Assembly (NCBI RefSeq): GCF_003612565.1
Contig: NZ_RAZG01000003.1
Location: 100,900-164,899 of the forward strand
Length of the DNA stretch: 64,000 bases
Reading direction: 5' to 3'
Source: Roseburia sp. 1XD42-69
GTDB taxonomy: Bacteria; Bacillota; Clostridia; Lachnospirales; Lachnospiraceae
Positions within the stretch are counted from its first letter, which is position 1. Every line of letters begins with the position of its first letter. The position numbers and the translations under genes are program-made. The notes beneath the pieces are model-generated. The model worked only from the letters and a program-made list of their open reading frames with translations. It was not told the DNA's origin and did no database searches. This document shows, piece by piece, positions 43,287 to 53,136 of the stretch.

Positions 43287-44410
43287 AAGAGTACAGTAGT
43301 ATTTGGATTTCTTACAATTTGCAGTTTTTTGCAAAAGATGGTCCCGGCGGGGAAAAGACAGAGGAGCCCACGTCTAAAAAGCTGAATGATGCAAGAAAAG
43401 ACGGCAAAGTGGCAAAGAGCAAGGAACTTACCGCTGCCTTTGAGTTGATTACCCTGTTTCTGGTGTTGAAAATTTTTACCTCATTTATTTATAATGGGTT
43501 TTTGACTTCTTTTCAATTTGTTTATACCAGAATTCCGGAATTTCTGGAGAGCAATGCAAAAGAGATGTCTTCTTTTGCTATGAGTTCTTTTCTATTTACA
43601 ATTATTGTGGAATCCTTTAAAATAGTATTGCCCTTTTTTGTATTCGGATTTACGATCTGTTTTCTGGCAAATGTTTTGCAGTTTGGTTTTAAAGCTACAT
43701 CCAAGCCTCTTCAGCCGAAACCGGATAAGTTTAATCCTATCAATGGGTTTAAGCGTATTCTTTCCAAAGAATCTTTCTTTGAATTGATTAAATCTATTGC
43801 AAAATTAGGAGTAATTGCCTATGTGGCGTACATATCGGTACGGAAAAATTCCGATGAGTTATTTGTTTTATATGATATCCCCTTGATGCAGGCTATTATT
43901 CTCTGCGGACAGGTTATCGTAGATGCAGGTTTGAAAATTGCTTTGGTCTACCTGATTGTGGGGATTGCAGATTTTATCTATCAGAAACATAAGTTCCACG
44001 AAGAGATGAAAATGACAAAACAGGAAGTCAAAGATGAATATAAAAATACAGAAGGAAATCCCGAAATTAAAGGAAGGCAGCGCCAGAGGATGCGGGAGGC
44101 ATCAAGAAGGCGTATGATGCAGGATGTTCCCACTGCAGATGTGGTTATCACAAACCCTACCCATCTGGCTGTTGCATTGAAATATGATGCGGAAATTTCC
44201 AAAGCACCTATTGTGGTGGCAAAGGGAGAGGATTTCCTTGCTATGAAAATCAGGGAAGCAGCCAAGGAGCATCACATAGAGATTGTAGAAAATAAACCTT
44301 TGGCCCGAATGCTTTACGCTAATGTGGATATCGGGCAGGAGATTCCGCCGGAACTCTATCAGGCGGTGGCAGAAGTCCTTGCCATGGTTTATAATCTAAA
44401 GAATACTTAG
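43283..44410 (+). CDS. flhB: Flagellar export switch protein FlhB
   Basis: A 375-residue membrane protein. It has an N-terminal 'KTEEPTSKKLNDARKDGKV', four membrane helices, and a cytoplasmic domain with the autocleavage motif NPTH (Asn291-His294) in 'VVITNPTHLAVALKYD'. FliK triggers the specificity switch through this domain. The TTG start overlaps the fliR stop; the N-terminus has an extra ~25 residues before the conserved part, so translation might start later. Confidence 0.95.
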   Translation: MKEYSSIWISYNLQFFAKDGPGGEKTEEPTSKKLNDARKDGKVAKSKELTAAFELITLFLVLKIFTSFIYNGFLTSFQFVYTRIPEFLESNAKEMSSFAMSSFLFTIIVESFKIVLPFFVFGFTICFLANVLQFGFKATSKPLQPKPDKFNPINGFKRILSKESFFELIKSIAKLGVIAYVAYISVRKNSDELFVLYDIPLMQAIILCGQVIVDAGLKIALVYLIVGIADFIYQKHKFHEEMKMTKQEVKDEYKNTEGNPEIKGRQRQRMREASRRRMMQDVPTADVVITNPTHLAVALKYDAEISKAPIVVAKGEDFLAMKIREAAKEHHIEIVENKPLARMLYANVDIGQEIPPELYQAVAEVLAMVYNLKNT

Positions 44411-44427
44411 AAGGAGGAGAATGAAGG

Positions 44428-46461
44428 ATGAAAAAAGCAGACGTTGGTGTGGCTTTATATTTGCTTTGTGCAGTCATATTTTTCATTGTACCGATTCCTT
44501 CCATTTTGTTGGATTGCATGTTGGCAATCAATATTTCCATAGCGTTGATTGTATTGTTTAATGCACTTTTTGTCCAGGAAGTTTTGGACATGTCATTTTT
44601 TCCCACACTGCTGTTGTTTACAACATTGTTTCGTATTTCTTTAAATGTTTCTTCCACCCGTTTGATTTTAACTACCGGTGACCCGGGAAATGTGGTTCGG
44701 ACATTCGGGGGATTTGTAGGCGGCGGTGATTTGATTATCGGAGCTATTGTATTCATTATCCTGATTATTATACAGTTTGTGGTTATCAATAAAGGTTCCG
44801 AGAGGGTTGCAGAGGTTACTGCACGTTTTACTTTGGACGCTATGCCAGGTAAACAGATGGCAATTGATGCGGATTTAAATACGGGCACCATAACAGAGAA
44901 AGAGGCAAGGATCCGCCGTGAAAAAATCCAGATGGAATCAAATTTCTTCGGGGCTATGGACGGTGCCACAAAGTATGTAAAAGGAGATGCCACCGCAGGC
45001 CTTATCATTACCTTTGTAAACTTAATCGGCGGTACTGTCATGGGCGTTCTGCGCCAGGGACTCCCCTTTGCAGAGGCAATCCAGTCTTTCGGCGTGCTTA
45101 CCATCGGTGACGGCCTTAGCAGCCAGATCCCTTCCCTGTTGATTTCCATGGCTACAGGTATTTTGATTACCAAGGCGTCCAAGGAGGCAGATTTTGGCAC
45201 TGTTTTGGTAAAACAGCTTTTCGGCATTCCCAAAGTGCTCTACATAGCAGGAGGGACGTTAGCCTTTCTCGGCGTTGCAACTCCATTAAATATCGTGTTG
45301 TTTGTCAGTCTTGGAACCGCTTTTATTATAACAGGAAAAAATGTGGATAAAAATATAAATATTGAGCAGATTGAAGATGAGGTAAATATGGAGGAGACGG
45401 AGGCGGAAGAAATCAGAAAACCGGAAAATGTGGTTTCCCTTCTCCAGGTGGATCCTATCGAATTGGAGTTTGGTTACGGAATTATCCCTCTGGCGGATGT
45501 GAACCAAGGCGGGGATTTGCTGGACAGGGTAGTTATGATTCGAAGGCAGATAGCCTTGGAGCTTGGTACTGTAGTCCCTATTATAAGGCTTCGGGACAAC
45601 ATTCAATTAAACCCCAACCAGTATATAATTAAGATTAAGGGGATACAAATTACCGAGGGCGAAATTCTCTTTGACCACTATATGGCAATGAATCCGGGAT
45701 TTGTGGAGGAGGAGATTACAGGTATTCCTACTTTTGAGCCCTCTTTCCACCTTCCGGCTATCTGGATTACGGAAGGACAGAGGGAGCGTGCGGAGAGCCT
45801 GGGTTATACCGTGGTGGATCCGCCTTCCATTATTGCAACCCATTTGACGGAAGTCATCCGTACCCATATAGACGAACTCCTGACAAGGCAGGATGTACAG
45901 AATCTTGTGGACAATTTAAAAGAGAGCAATCCCGTTTTGGTGGAGGAACTTGTACCAAAGCTTTTGGGGCTTGGGGAAGTCCAGAAGGTATTGCAGAATC
46001 TTTTGCGTGAGGGCATTTCTATCCGTGACCTCTTAAGTATCTTTGAGACTTTGGCAGACCATGCCCAGACCACCAGAGATACGGATGTGCTCACAGAATA
46101 CGTGAGACAAAACTTAAAACGTGCAATTTCCAGCAAATATTTTGTTCCCAATGAGGTGACAAGTGTAATCACTTTGGACCCCAAGACAGAGCAGGATATT
46201 ATGGCTTCTGTAAAGCAGACAGAGCAGGGGGCTTATCTAACCCTTGACCCGGAGAGAACCAGGGCGATTATTTCTTCTCTGGAAAATGAAGTGGCGAAAT
46301 TGGAAAATTTAGGGAAGAATGCAGTTGTTGTGACTTCTCCTATTGTGAGAATGTATTTTAAGAAACTTACATCGGATTATTTCCCGGAGTTAATTGTTAT
46401 ATCTTATAATGAAGTGGAATCCAATGTAGAATTACAGTCGGTTGGGATGGTGACAGGTTAA
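44428..46461 (+). CDS. flhA: Flagellar export protein FlhA
   Basis: A 677-residue export-gate protein with eight membrane helices in the first ~320 residues, the FHIPEP signature region 'AEVTARFTLDAMPGKQMAID' and 'REKIQMESNFFGAMDGATKYVKGDA', and a large cytoplasmic ring domain from about 350 on. It docks export substrates and chaperones. GAAGGAGGAG precedes the ATG. It directly abuts flhF. Confidence 0.97.
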   Translation: MKKADVGVALYLLCAVIFFIVPIPSILLDCMLAINISIALIVLFNALFVQEVLDMSFFPTLLLFTTLFRISLNVSSTRLILTTGDPGNVVRTFGGFVGGGDLIIGAIVFIILIIIQFVVINKGSERVAEVTARFTLDAMPGKQMAIDADLNTGTITEKEARIRREKIQMESNFFGAMDGATKYVKGDATAGLIITFVNLIGGTVMGVLRQGLPFAEAIQSFGVLTIGDGLSSQIPSLLISMATGILITKASKEADFGTVLVKQLFGIPKVLYIAGGTLAFLGVATPLNIVLFVSLGTAFIITGKNVDKNINIEQIEDEVNMEETEAEEIRKPENVVSLLQVDPIELEFGYGIIPLADVNQGGDLLDRVVMIRRQIALELGTVVPIIRLRDNIQLNPNQYIIKIKGIQITEGEILFDHYMAMNPGFVEEEITGIPTFEPSFHLPAIWITEGQRERAESLGYTVVDPPSIIATHLTEVIRTHIDELLTRQDVQNLVDNLKESNPVLVEELVPKLLGLGEVQKVLQNLLREGISIRDLLSIFETLADHAQTTRDTDVLTEYVRQNLKRAISSKYFVPNEVTSVITLDPKTEQDIMASVKQTEQGAYLTLDPERTRAIISSLENEVAKLENLGKNAVVVTSPIVRMYFKKLTSDYFPELIVISYNEVESNVELQSVGMVTG

Positions 46462-47766
46462 ATGACAATCAAAAAATTTCAAGGAAAAACAAAAGAGGAA
46501 GCGATTGAAAAAGCAAAAGCGGAATTAGGTGAAAATGCAGTTGTCATGAACATTAAGGAGATAAAGCCAAAGGGAGTATTTCAGAGCTTAAAAAAATCTA
46601 CCTATGAGGTGACGGCGGCAATGGAAGAAAAAGAAAATTATGTGGATTCAGGCCTTGCATTGAAAAATGCCCAGAAAATGCATGAGACAATTAATATGAC
46701 AGCGGATGAGCCCATTAAAATACCTTTGGTAAAGGAAGAGCCCATGGATCAGGCAAAGGCAGAGCAGAGTGCCATTGAGTTTTTAAAGCGCAATGCGGAA
46801 CTTTTGAAAAATGAGTCTTCACAGAAAACCACGGATGATTCAGAGAGAACAGAGAGAATTGAAGAAAAACTGGAAAATCTTCAGAGTATCCTGGAAAAAC
46901 AGTACAGTGAAAATCAGGAGAAGGCAAAGGAAGAACAGGAGTTTATGAAAGCCGCAGGTTCCAAGAAGAATGAGAACCTGGCATTTATCAAGGTTTTGTA
47001 TGAGACATTGATTGACAATGAGGTAAATGAAAAATATGTAAACCAGATAATGGACGAATTGGAAAAAGTCAATTGGAATGGCAACAGTGTGGACTATATT
47101 TTGTCCAATGTGTATCAGAAAATGATTTTAAAATTCGGTACGCCCCACGGCATTGATTTGTCGGGAAAGAAACCCAAAATTCTCTTTTTTGTGGGGCCCA
47201 CAGGGGTAGGAAAAACAACTACCATTGCAAAAGTGGCGTCGAAGCTTAAGGTGGAACAGGGAAAAAAGGTAGCATTTTTGACGGCGGATACCTATCGTAT
47301 TGCAGCTGCGGAACAGCTTAGGACTTATGCAAATATTTTGGATACCCCTTTAAACATTATCTATTCTCCGGAAGAGTTAAACCAGGCGGTGGAGAAACTG
47401 GAAGACTTTGATGTGATTTTAGTGGATACCGCAGGTTTTTCCCACAAAAATGTGGAGCAGAAGGAGGATATCAGAAGGCTGATTAAAAGCGTTGATGTCA
47501 AGTATGACAGCGAAGTTTACCTGGTGTTAAGCGCTACCACCAAGTATAAAGATTTGATAGAGATATCCGATGTCTACAAAGAGATATCCAATTATAAAAT
47601 AATATTTACAAAACTGGACGAGACAACAACTTACGGCAGCATTTTAAATATTAAGTTATATTCTAATGCTGAAGTTTCCTATATTACCAACGGGCAGAAT
47701 GTCCCGGATGATATTGAGGTTTTTAATTCACAAAAGATTGTGAAACGGTTGCTAGGAGGAAGGTAA
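46462..47766 (+). CDS. flhF: Flagellar GTPase FlhF
   Basis: A 434-residue SRP-type GTPase. It has an N-terminal basic domain (starting 'TIKKFQGKTKEEAIEKAKAELG'), a Glu/Lys-rich linker, and an NG domain with P-loop GPTGVGKTTTIAKVASKL, 'FLTADTYRIAAAEQL' and 'DVILVDTAGFSHKN'. FlhF places new flagella. The start directly follows the flhA stop. Confidence 0.94.
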   Translation: MTIKKFQGKTKEEAIEKAKAELGENAVVMNIKEIKPKGVFQSLKKSTYEVTAAMEEKENYVDSGLALKNAQKMHETINMTADEPIKIPLVKEEPMDQAKAEQSAIEFLKRNAELLKNESSQKTTDDSERTERIEEKLENLQSILEKQYSENQEKAKEEQEFMKAAGSKKNENLAFIKVLYETLIDNEVNEKYVNQIMDELEKVNWNGNSVDYILSNVYQKMILKFGTPHGIDLSGKKPKILFFVGPTGVGKTTTIAKVASKLKVEQGKKVAFLTADTYRIAAAEQLRTYANILDTPLNIIYSPEELNQAVEKLEDFDVILVDTAGFSHKNVEQKEDIRRLIKSVDVKYDSEVYLVLSATTKYKDLIEISDVYKEISNYKIIFTKLDETTTYGSILNIKLYSNAEVSYITNGQNVPDDIEVFNSQKIVKRLLGGR

Positions 47767-47769
47767 CCT

Positions 47770-48648
47770 ATGGATCAGGCACAACAGCTTAGGAATGTGA
47801 TTAAGCAGAAAAATCAGGAATCACCGCCGGAGCATGCAAGGGTCATTACCATTACCAGTGGAAAAGGCGGGGTTGGAAAATCCACGGTGGCGGTAAATAT
47901 GGCGGTGTGGCTCCGGAAAATAGGAAAAAGGGTCCTGATTTTTGATGCGGACTTGGGATTGGCAAACGTGGAAGTCATGTTTGGTGCTGTCCCACAATAT
48001 AATCTAAGTGATTTAATCTATAAAGGAAAAAATATAAAAGAGATTATTTCCCAGGGGCCCATGGAGATAGGATTTATTTCTGGGGGGTCCGGTATTGCAG
48101 GGTTAAGCAATCTGACGAAAGACCAGATTGTATATCTGGTACATTCCCTGGCGGAATTAAATGAGATGGCGGATGTGATTATCATTGACACAGGGGCTGG
48201 AATATCTGACAGCGTGTTGGAATTTGTGCTGGCGAGTCCTGAGATTATGTTAATCAGCACCCCGGAGCCCAGCTCTCTCACAGATTCCTATTCCCTGCTT
48301 AAGGCACTGTACCGCAATCCCACTTTTAGCAAAGACAAGGCGAGAATTAATATTGTGGCCAACAAAGTCAATACCATAGAAGAGGGGGACGCAGTTTTTT
48401 CAAAATTAAATTCAGTTGTGTCGCAGTTTTTAAACGGAAATCTGAATTTCCTGGGGATGATACCCCAGGATCAGGAGCTTGAAAATGCCATCCGCAGTCA
48501 GAAAATTGTTTCACTGGAGAGATTAAAAGCATCCTCTTCCCAGGCTTTTCGGATTCTAACCGATAATTTTCTGAATGAAAAAAATGAACAAATTGTGATA
48601 CATAGGGGGATTACCCAATTATTTATTAACTTTTTATCCAGAAAGTAG
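47770..48648 (+). CDS. flhG: MinD-like ATPase FlhG (FleN/YlxH)
   Basis: A 292-residue MinD/ParA-family ATPase with the deviant Walker A 'TSGKGGVGKSTVAVNMAVWL', switch I/II 'IFDADLGLANVEVMFG' and 'DVIIIDTGAGIS'. It partners FlhF, limits flagellar number and stimulates its GTPase through an N-terminal helix. Its ribosome site AGGAGGAAGG is very strong. Order flhA-flhF-flhG is standard. Confidence 0.93.
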   Translation: MDQAQQLRNVIKQKNQESPPEHARVITITSGKGGVGKSTVAVNMAVWLRKIGKRVLIFDADLGLANVEVMFGAVPQYNLSDLIYKGKNIKEIISQGPMEIGFISGGSGIAGLSNLTKDQIVYLVHSLAELNEMADVIIIDTGAGISDSVLEFVLASPEIMLISTPEPSSLTDSYSLLKALYRNPTFSKDKARINIVANKVNTIEEGDAVFSKLNSVVSQFLNGNLNFLGMIPQDQELENAIRSQKIVSLERLKASSSQAFRILTDNFLNEKNEQIVIHRGITQLFINFLSRK

Positions 48649-48654
48649 TATAAT
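48626..48654 (+). promoter_or_regulatory. Candidate internal promoter ahead of the PilZ gene
   Basis: TTAACT (48626-48631), a 17-base spacer and TATAAT (48649-48654). It overlaps the end of flhG. It could give extra transcription of the pilZ-che genes. It is a weak call in AT-rich sequence. Confidence 0.3.
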
Positions 48655-48683
48655 TAGTATAATAATGAAATGAGGCAATTCAG

Positions 48684-49421
48684 ATGATTACAGATATTAT
48701 TCATTTGGGAGACAAAGTGGATTTTTGCCTGGTACAACAGATGGCGCAGGAACAAAAGACAGGAGTTTCCCCCAAGATATATAAGAGCCAGGTTAATGAT
48801 ATCGGCGATAATGGCGATATTGAAATTACTATGCCTATAGAAAACGGGAAAGTGCGTCTTTTACCTTTAGGTGTGCGGTATGAGTTTGTCTTTTATGCAA
48901 AGACAGGGCTTTATCACTGTATTGGGCAGATAAAAGAGCGCTGTAAAAAAGATAATATCTACGTTCTTGTAGTAGAACTCCACTCTCAGATGGAAAAATT
49001 TCAGAGAAGACAATATTACCGTTATCCCTGTTTAATTGACGCTGAGTTTTATCCCATCACAGAGGAGGACGCAGAAAAGAATTCCACAGAAGATATACTG
49101 AATCAGCTGAGGGACGACCAATTCTATGAAAAAAAGAAATTTTGCAAAGTTGTGGATGTCAGCGGCGGAGGAGTACGCATTATCGCAGAAGAAAAATTGC
49201 AGGTGGGAAGTTTTCTTCTGCTGATATTAAAACTTACCAATGAGGTGATGGACACACAGCACTATATCATGGGGCATGTACTTACTTCGGAAGTTCTAAA
49301 AGGGTATACAGACAAATTTGAGATAAGGATTCAGTTTATCTTTAAAGATAATAAGATAAGAGAAGAAATTATCAAATATATATTTGAGGAAGAGAGAAAA
49401 GACAGAAACAGTGAATTATAA
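48684..49421 (+). CDS. PilZ-domain c-di-GMP binding protein (YcgR/YpfA-like)
   Basis: A 245-residue protein with an N-terminal YcgR-type beta domain and a C-terminal PilZ domain. The c-di-GMP motifs are visible: RRxxxR in 'KFQRRQYYRYPCLIDAEF' and (D/N)xSxxG in 'DVSGGGVRIIAEE'. Such proteins act as a brake or a clutch on motors when c-di-GMP is high. It lies 36 bases after flhG and heads the chemotaxis part. Confidence 0.88.
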   Translation: MITDIIHLGDKVDFCLVQQMAQEQKTGVSPKIYKSQVNDIGDNGDIEITMPIENGKVRLLPLGVRYEFVFYAKTGLYHCIGQIKERCKKDNIYVLVVELHSQMEKFQRRQYYRYPCLIDAEFYPITEEDAEKNSTEDILNQLRDDQFYEKKKFCKVVDVSGGGVRIIAEEKLQVGSFLLLILKLTNEVMDTQHYIMGHVLTSEVLKGYTDKFEIRIQFIFKDNKIREEIIKYIFEEERKDRNSEL

Positions 49422-49481
49422 AGTGTTTTTTTCATGTTTTACCTGCATATGTGTAATGCATATATGGGAAAGGAAGTTCTT

Positions 49482-50543
49482 ATGAAGAAAAATATTTTGG
49501 TTGTCGATGACTCTGCACTCATGAGAAGGGTGATTTGTGATATAATTAACTCAGATAGTACATTTCAGGTGACAGATGTTTGTAAAGACGGACTGGAAGC
49601 ATATGAAAAATTAAAGACAACACAATATGATGCGGTATTTCTTGATATTAATATGCCCAGAATGGATGGACTGGAAGTACTTAGAAGACTTCAGAGTGAA
49701 AAGATCAAAACAACTGTTATTATGATCAGCACTCTGGCTATAAGGGATGCGGATATTGTCATACGCGCCATGGAATTGGGAGCGGTGGATTTTATCACCA
49801 AGCCAACCAATATCATAGAGGCCAAAGGAGAGGTTTTCCGGACAAAGATACTGGATACTTTAGCTGCAGTGCTAAAGACACAGCGTCCGGTAAAAACTGT
49901 AGTGCAGCCTGTCAGACCGGCAGTGCCTAAAAAGCCCAATAAGAAATCTTCTGCGGTGAAAGGGGAAAAGCTGATTGCTTTAGCCTGTTCCACCGGGGGC
50001 CCGAAAGCATTACAGCAAGTGATACCTTTTCTTCCCAAGGAATTGGATGCCCCTGTGGTTTTGGTACAGCACATGCCCATGGGATTTACCAGGTCTATGG
50101 CAGAGCGTTTGAACGAAATCAGCAAGGTGTCTGTAAAAGAGGCGGAGGAAGGCGAGATTTTACAGAAAGGATGTGTCTATGTTGCCCCGGGAGACAAACA
50201 TATTGAGGTTGCCAAAATGGCGGACGGCAAACATAAGATTACATTCAACGACATGCCGGCAATCGGAGGCTTAAAACCTTGTGCCAACATAATGTATGAT
50301 TCTTTGACAAAGACAGGATATGATGAAATCGTCTGCGTGGTTCTCACAGGTATGGGGGCAGACGGTACCAGCGGAATCCTTTCTTTGGAAAAAAGGAAAT
50401 CTATTTATGTGATTTCCCAGGATGCAAAGAGTTGTGTGGTATATGGCATGCCGAAGGCGGTTTATGATGCCGGCGTTGTAGATGAAGTGGTTCCTTTGAC
50501 AGAAGTTGCAGCGACAATTACCAAGAGAGTGGGGGTACATTAA
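49482..50543 (+). CDS. cheB: Chemotaxis protein-glutamate methylesterase CheB
   Basis: A 353-residue enzyme with an N-terminal receiver domain (acceptor Asp55 in 'VFLDINMPRMDG'), a Pro/Lys-rich linker and a C-terminal methylesterase. The catalytic Ser lies in ALACSTGGPKALQ, the His in VLVQHMPMGFTRSMAERL and the Asp in 'VVLTGMGADGTSGI'. It removes methyl groups from or deamidates receptors. ATG 49482 follows AAGGAAG; an in-frame ATG at 49434 is rejected because it lacks a ribosome site and extends past the domain. Confidence 0.95.
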   Translation: MKKNILVVDDSALMRRVICDIINSDSTFQVTDVCKDGLEAYEKLKTTQYDAVFLDINMPRMDGLEVLRRLQSEKIKTTVIMISTLAIRDADIVIRAMELGAVDFITKPTNIIEAKGEVFRTKILDTLAAVLKTQRPVKTVVQPVRPAVPKKPNKKSSAVKGEKLIALACSTGGPKALQQVIPFLPKELDAPVVLVQHMPMGFTRSMAERLNEISKVSVKEAEEGEILQKGCVYVAPGDKHIEVAKMADGKHKITFNDMPAIGGLKPCANIMYDSLTKTGYDEIVCVVLTGMGADGTSGILSLEKRKSIYVISQDAKSCVVYGMPKAVYDAGVVDEVVPLTEVAATITKRVGVH

Positions 50544-50544
50544 G

Positions 50545-52629
50545 ATGGATGTAAGTCAATATCTTGAGATTTTTATTGATGAGACCAATGAACATTTGCA
50601 GAATTTAAGTGACTGCATTATGGTTCTGGAAAAGGAGCCGGATAACAAAGACACGATAAATGAGATTTTTCGTGCAGCACACTCCTTAAAAGGAATGGCT
50701 GGTACCATGGGCTTTAAGCGTATGCAACATCTGACCCATGATATGGAAAACGTGTTCCAGGAAGTACGCAGTGATAAGATTTCTGTCAACAGCAGAATGA
50801 TTGATTTGTTATTTGAATGTTTGGATGCTCTGGATAAATATTTGGAGAATGTAAAAGAAACTTCAAATGAGGGTACGGAGGACAATGAAGCGATTATTAA
50901 AGAGCTGAATGACTTTATTGCCCAGGCATCCGGGGAAGCGTCTGCTCCGGCACCGGAACCTGCCAAGGAAGAAAAGTCCGATACTGCAAAGGATGAGGAC
51001 GAAAGGGAAAAGAAGTTCTTGAAAGTGGAACTGGATGAGGTGGAGAAGACGGCAATCAAAAGCGCAGAGGATTCAGGAACCAGGGTTTACGGTTTTACAG
51101 TGTATATCCACCAGGATTGTCTCTTAAAAGCAGCACGGGCTTTCCTTGTCTTTAAGGCGGTGGAAGAGTTTGGCGAGATTATCATTTACCGTCCCAGTTC
51201 CAGGGATATTGAGGATGAGAAGTTTGAGTTAGATTTTACATTTTTCCTGGCTTCCTCAGAGGATCTGGAAAAAATTATACCGGGCACTTTGGCTGTGTCA
51301 GAGATAGATGCGGTCTTAGCTGAGGAAGTGAAATTTGCTGATTTCAATAAAAAGGAGGAGACATCTGTCTCAGCGGAAGCTGCTCCGGCGCCAAAGGAAC
51401 AGGAACCGGCGAAGAAGGCTGCACCTGCCGCAGCAAATGCAGGGAAGAAACAGGCGGCCAATAAACCTGTGACCAGCCGTACCGTCCGTGTGGATATTGA
51501 AAAATTAGATGCGTTGATGAACCAGGTCAGTGAGTTGATTATTGCAAAGAACAGTCTTGTTTCCATCAGTGCAACAGAGGGTGGAAATTTTGAGAGCCAG
51601 CTCTTCCATGAGCAGATAGAATATTTGGAGAGAATTACCACCAGCCTTCACGAGTCTGTTATGAAAGTGCGAATGGTTCCCATTGAGAGTGTGGTAAATA
51701 AGTTCCCGCGTATGATCCGTGACTTGTCCAGGAAATTGAACAAGAGCATGGAACTTTACATGAGCGGTGAAGATACAGAATTAGACCGTACGGTAGTCGA
51801 CCAGATTGGGGACCCTCTGCAGCATTTGCTCCGAAATTCTGCGGACCATGGCTTGGAGAGTTCTGAAACCCGTATCCAGAGAGGAAAACCGGCAAAAGGC
51901 TCCATTTACTTAAACGCTTTTCAGGAAGGAAATAACGTTATTATTGAAGTCAGCGATGACGGTAACGGAATTGATACGGATGCGGTGAGGGAAAAAGCTA
52001 TTGAAAGAGGGGTTATCACACCGGATCAGGCCGATGGAATGAGTCAGAAGGAGATTATCAATCTTTTGTTTATGCCAAGTTTTTCTATGGCAAAAAAGAT
52101 TACGGATATCTCCGGCCGCGGCGTTGGACTGGATGTGGTGCGCTCTAATATTGAAGCTTTAGGCGGCGACGTAGAAGTTTCCAGTAAGTTAGGCGAAGGC
52201 TCTAAGTTTACCGTAAGACTGCCATTGACCCTGGCAATTATCCAGGCATTGATGGTGGAAATCAGGGACGAGAAATATGCCATTGCCCTTGGAAGCATCC
52301 AAAATATTGAAGATATTCCTGTAAACGAGATTCGTTTTGTGGAGGCAAAAGAGGTTATCCATTTAAGAGGGATTGTAATTCCAATTATCCGTCTTGACAA
52401 AATCCTTGAGATGGAGCCTTTGGAGAAAGAGCCGGAAAGCCTTACTGTGGTAGTGGTGAAAAAAGGCGACAACTATGCAGGTCTTGTGGTAGATAATCTT
52501 ATAGGACAGCAGGAAATCGTAATTAAATCCCTGGGCAAATTTATCAAAGCCAATAAGATTATCAGCGGTGCAACGATTCTTGGTGACGGTGAAATGGCAT
52601 TGATTTTAGATGTCAATACGTTGTTTTAA
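50545..52629 (+). CDS. cheA: Chemotaxis histidine kinase CheA
   Basis: A 694-residue kinase. P1 has the phosphorylated His46 in 'IFRAAHSLKGMAGTMGF'. P2 sits around 180-270 and is preceded and followed by Ala/Pro/Lys/Glu linkers. P3 dimerisation follows, P4 has N box 'HLLRNSADHGLESSETR' with 'DDGNGID' and 'GRGVGLDVV', and P5 is a CheW-like domain at the end. It phosphorylates CheY and CheB. The start ATG 50545 lies two bases after the cheB stop; GGGGG is the ribosome site. Confidence 0.96.
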   Translation: MDVSQYLEIFIDETNEHLQNLSDCIMVLEKEPDNKDTINEIFRAAHSLKGMAGTMGFKRMQHLTHDMENVFQEVRSDKISVNSRMIDLLFECLDALDKYLENVKETSNEGTEDNEAIIKELNDFIAQASGEASAPAPEPAKEEKSDTAKDEDEREKKFLKVELDEVEKTAIKSAEDSGTRVYGFTVYIHQDCLLKAARAFLVFKAVEEFGEIIIYRPSSRDIEDEKFELDFTFFLASSEDLEKIIPGTLAVSEIDAVLAEEVKFADFNKKEETSVSAEAAPAPKEQEPAKKAAPAAANAGKKQAANKPVTSRTVRVDIEKLDALMNQVSELIIAKNSLVSISATEGGNFESQLFHEQIEYLERITTSLHESVMKVRMVPIESVVNKFPRMIRDLSRKLNKSMELYMSGEDTELDRTVVDQIGDPLQHLLRNSADHGLESSETRIQRGKPAKGSIYLNAFQEGNNVIIEVSDDGNGIDTDAVREKAIERGVITPDQADGMSQKEIINLLFMPSFSMAKKITDISGRGVGLDVVRSNIEALGGDVEVSSKLGEGSKFTVRLPLTLAIIQALMVEIRDEKYAIALGSIQNIEDIPVNEIRFVEAKEVIHLRGIVIPIIRLDKILEMEPLEKEPESLTVVVVKKGDNYAGLVVDNLIGQQEIVIKSLGKFIKANKIISGATILGDGEMALILDVNTLF

Positions 52630-52644
52630 AGGAGGGTACCCAAG

Positions 52645-53109
52645 ATGATGAATGGAATAGAGATTTCTGGGAAATCTACAAAACAGTACATAGTGGTGAA
52701 AATAGGAAGTGAGCAGTACGGCCTTGACATCAGCTACATAGACAATATTGTGCGTATGCAGACAATTACAAGGGTACCTAAAGTTCAGACCTATTTTAAG
52801 GGGATTATCAATTTGAGGGGGGAAGTTGTGCCTGTGATGAGTATCCGTCTGAAAATGCTTTTGGCAGATGATCAGTTTACAGACGCTTCCCGTATTATTA
52901 TTCTGAAAATTGAGGAACAGGGAACCATTGGAATTATTGTGGATGAAGTCAAGGAAGTTGTGGAACTGGCAATGGATGATATTGACCGCCCTGCTCAGAA
53001 ATCCAAGCTTGACAAAAACAGTTTTATCTTTGGTGTTGGAAAGCATGGCGATGAACTTATTTCTCTGTTTGACATCAGTGCTGTTGTTGATGAGCCGGAT
53101 AATGCTTAA
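52645..53109 (+). CDS. cheW: Chemotaxis adaptor protein CheW
   Basis: A 154-residue SH3-like adaptor that joins receptors to CheA. Conserved parts are 'YIVVKIGSEQYGLDISYIDNIV', 'YFKGIINLRGEVVPVMSIR' and 'GIIVDEVKEVVEL'. AAAGGAGGG is a strong ribosome site. It lies 15 bases after cheA. Confidence 0.95.
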   Translation: MMNGIEISGKSTKQYIVVKIGSEQYGLDISYIDNIVRMQTITRVPKVQTYFKGIINLRGEVVPVMSIRLKMLLADDQFTDASRIIILKIEEQGTIGIIVDEVKEVVELAMDDIDRPAQKSKLDKNSFIFGVGKHGDELISLFDISAVVDEPDNA

Positions 53110-53136
53110 ATACAAAGCAGAGTGGAGGAGGAACGG

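Noticed and set aside
44319..45233. Long open frame of 304 codons on the minus strand inside flhA
   Set aside because: It lies fully antisense to a clear FlhA, has a biased Ser/Thr/Ile composition typical of antisense frames and no ribosome site or domain.
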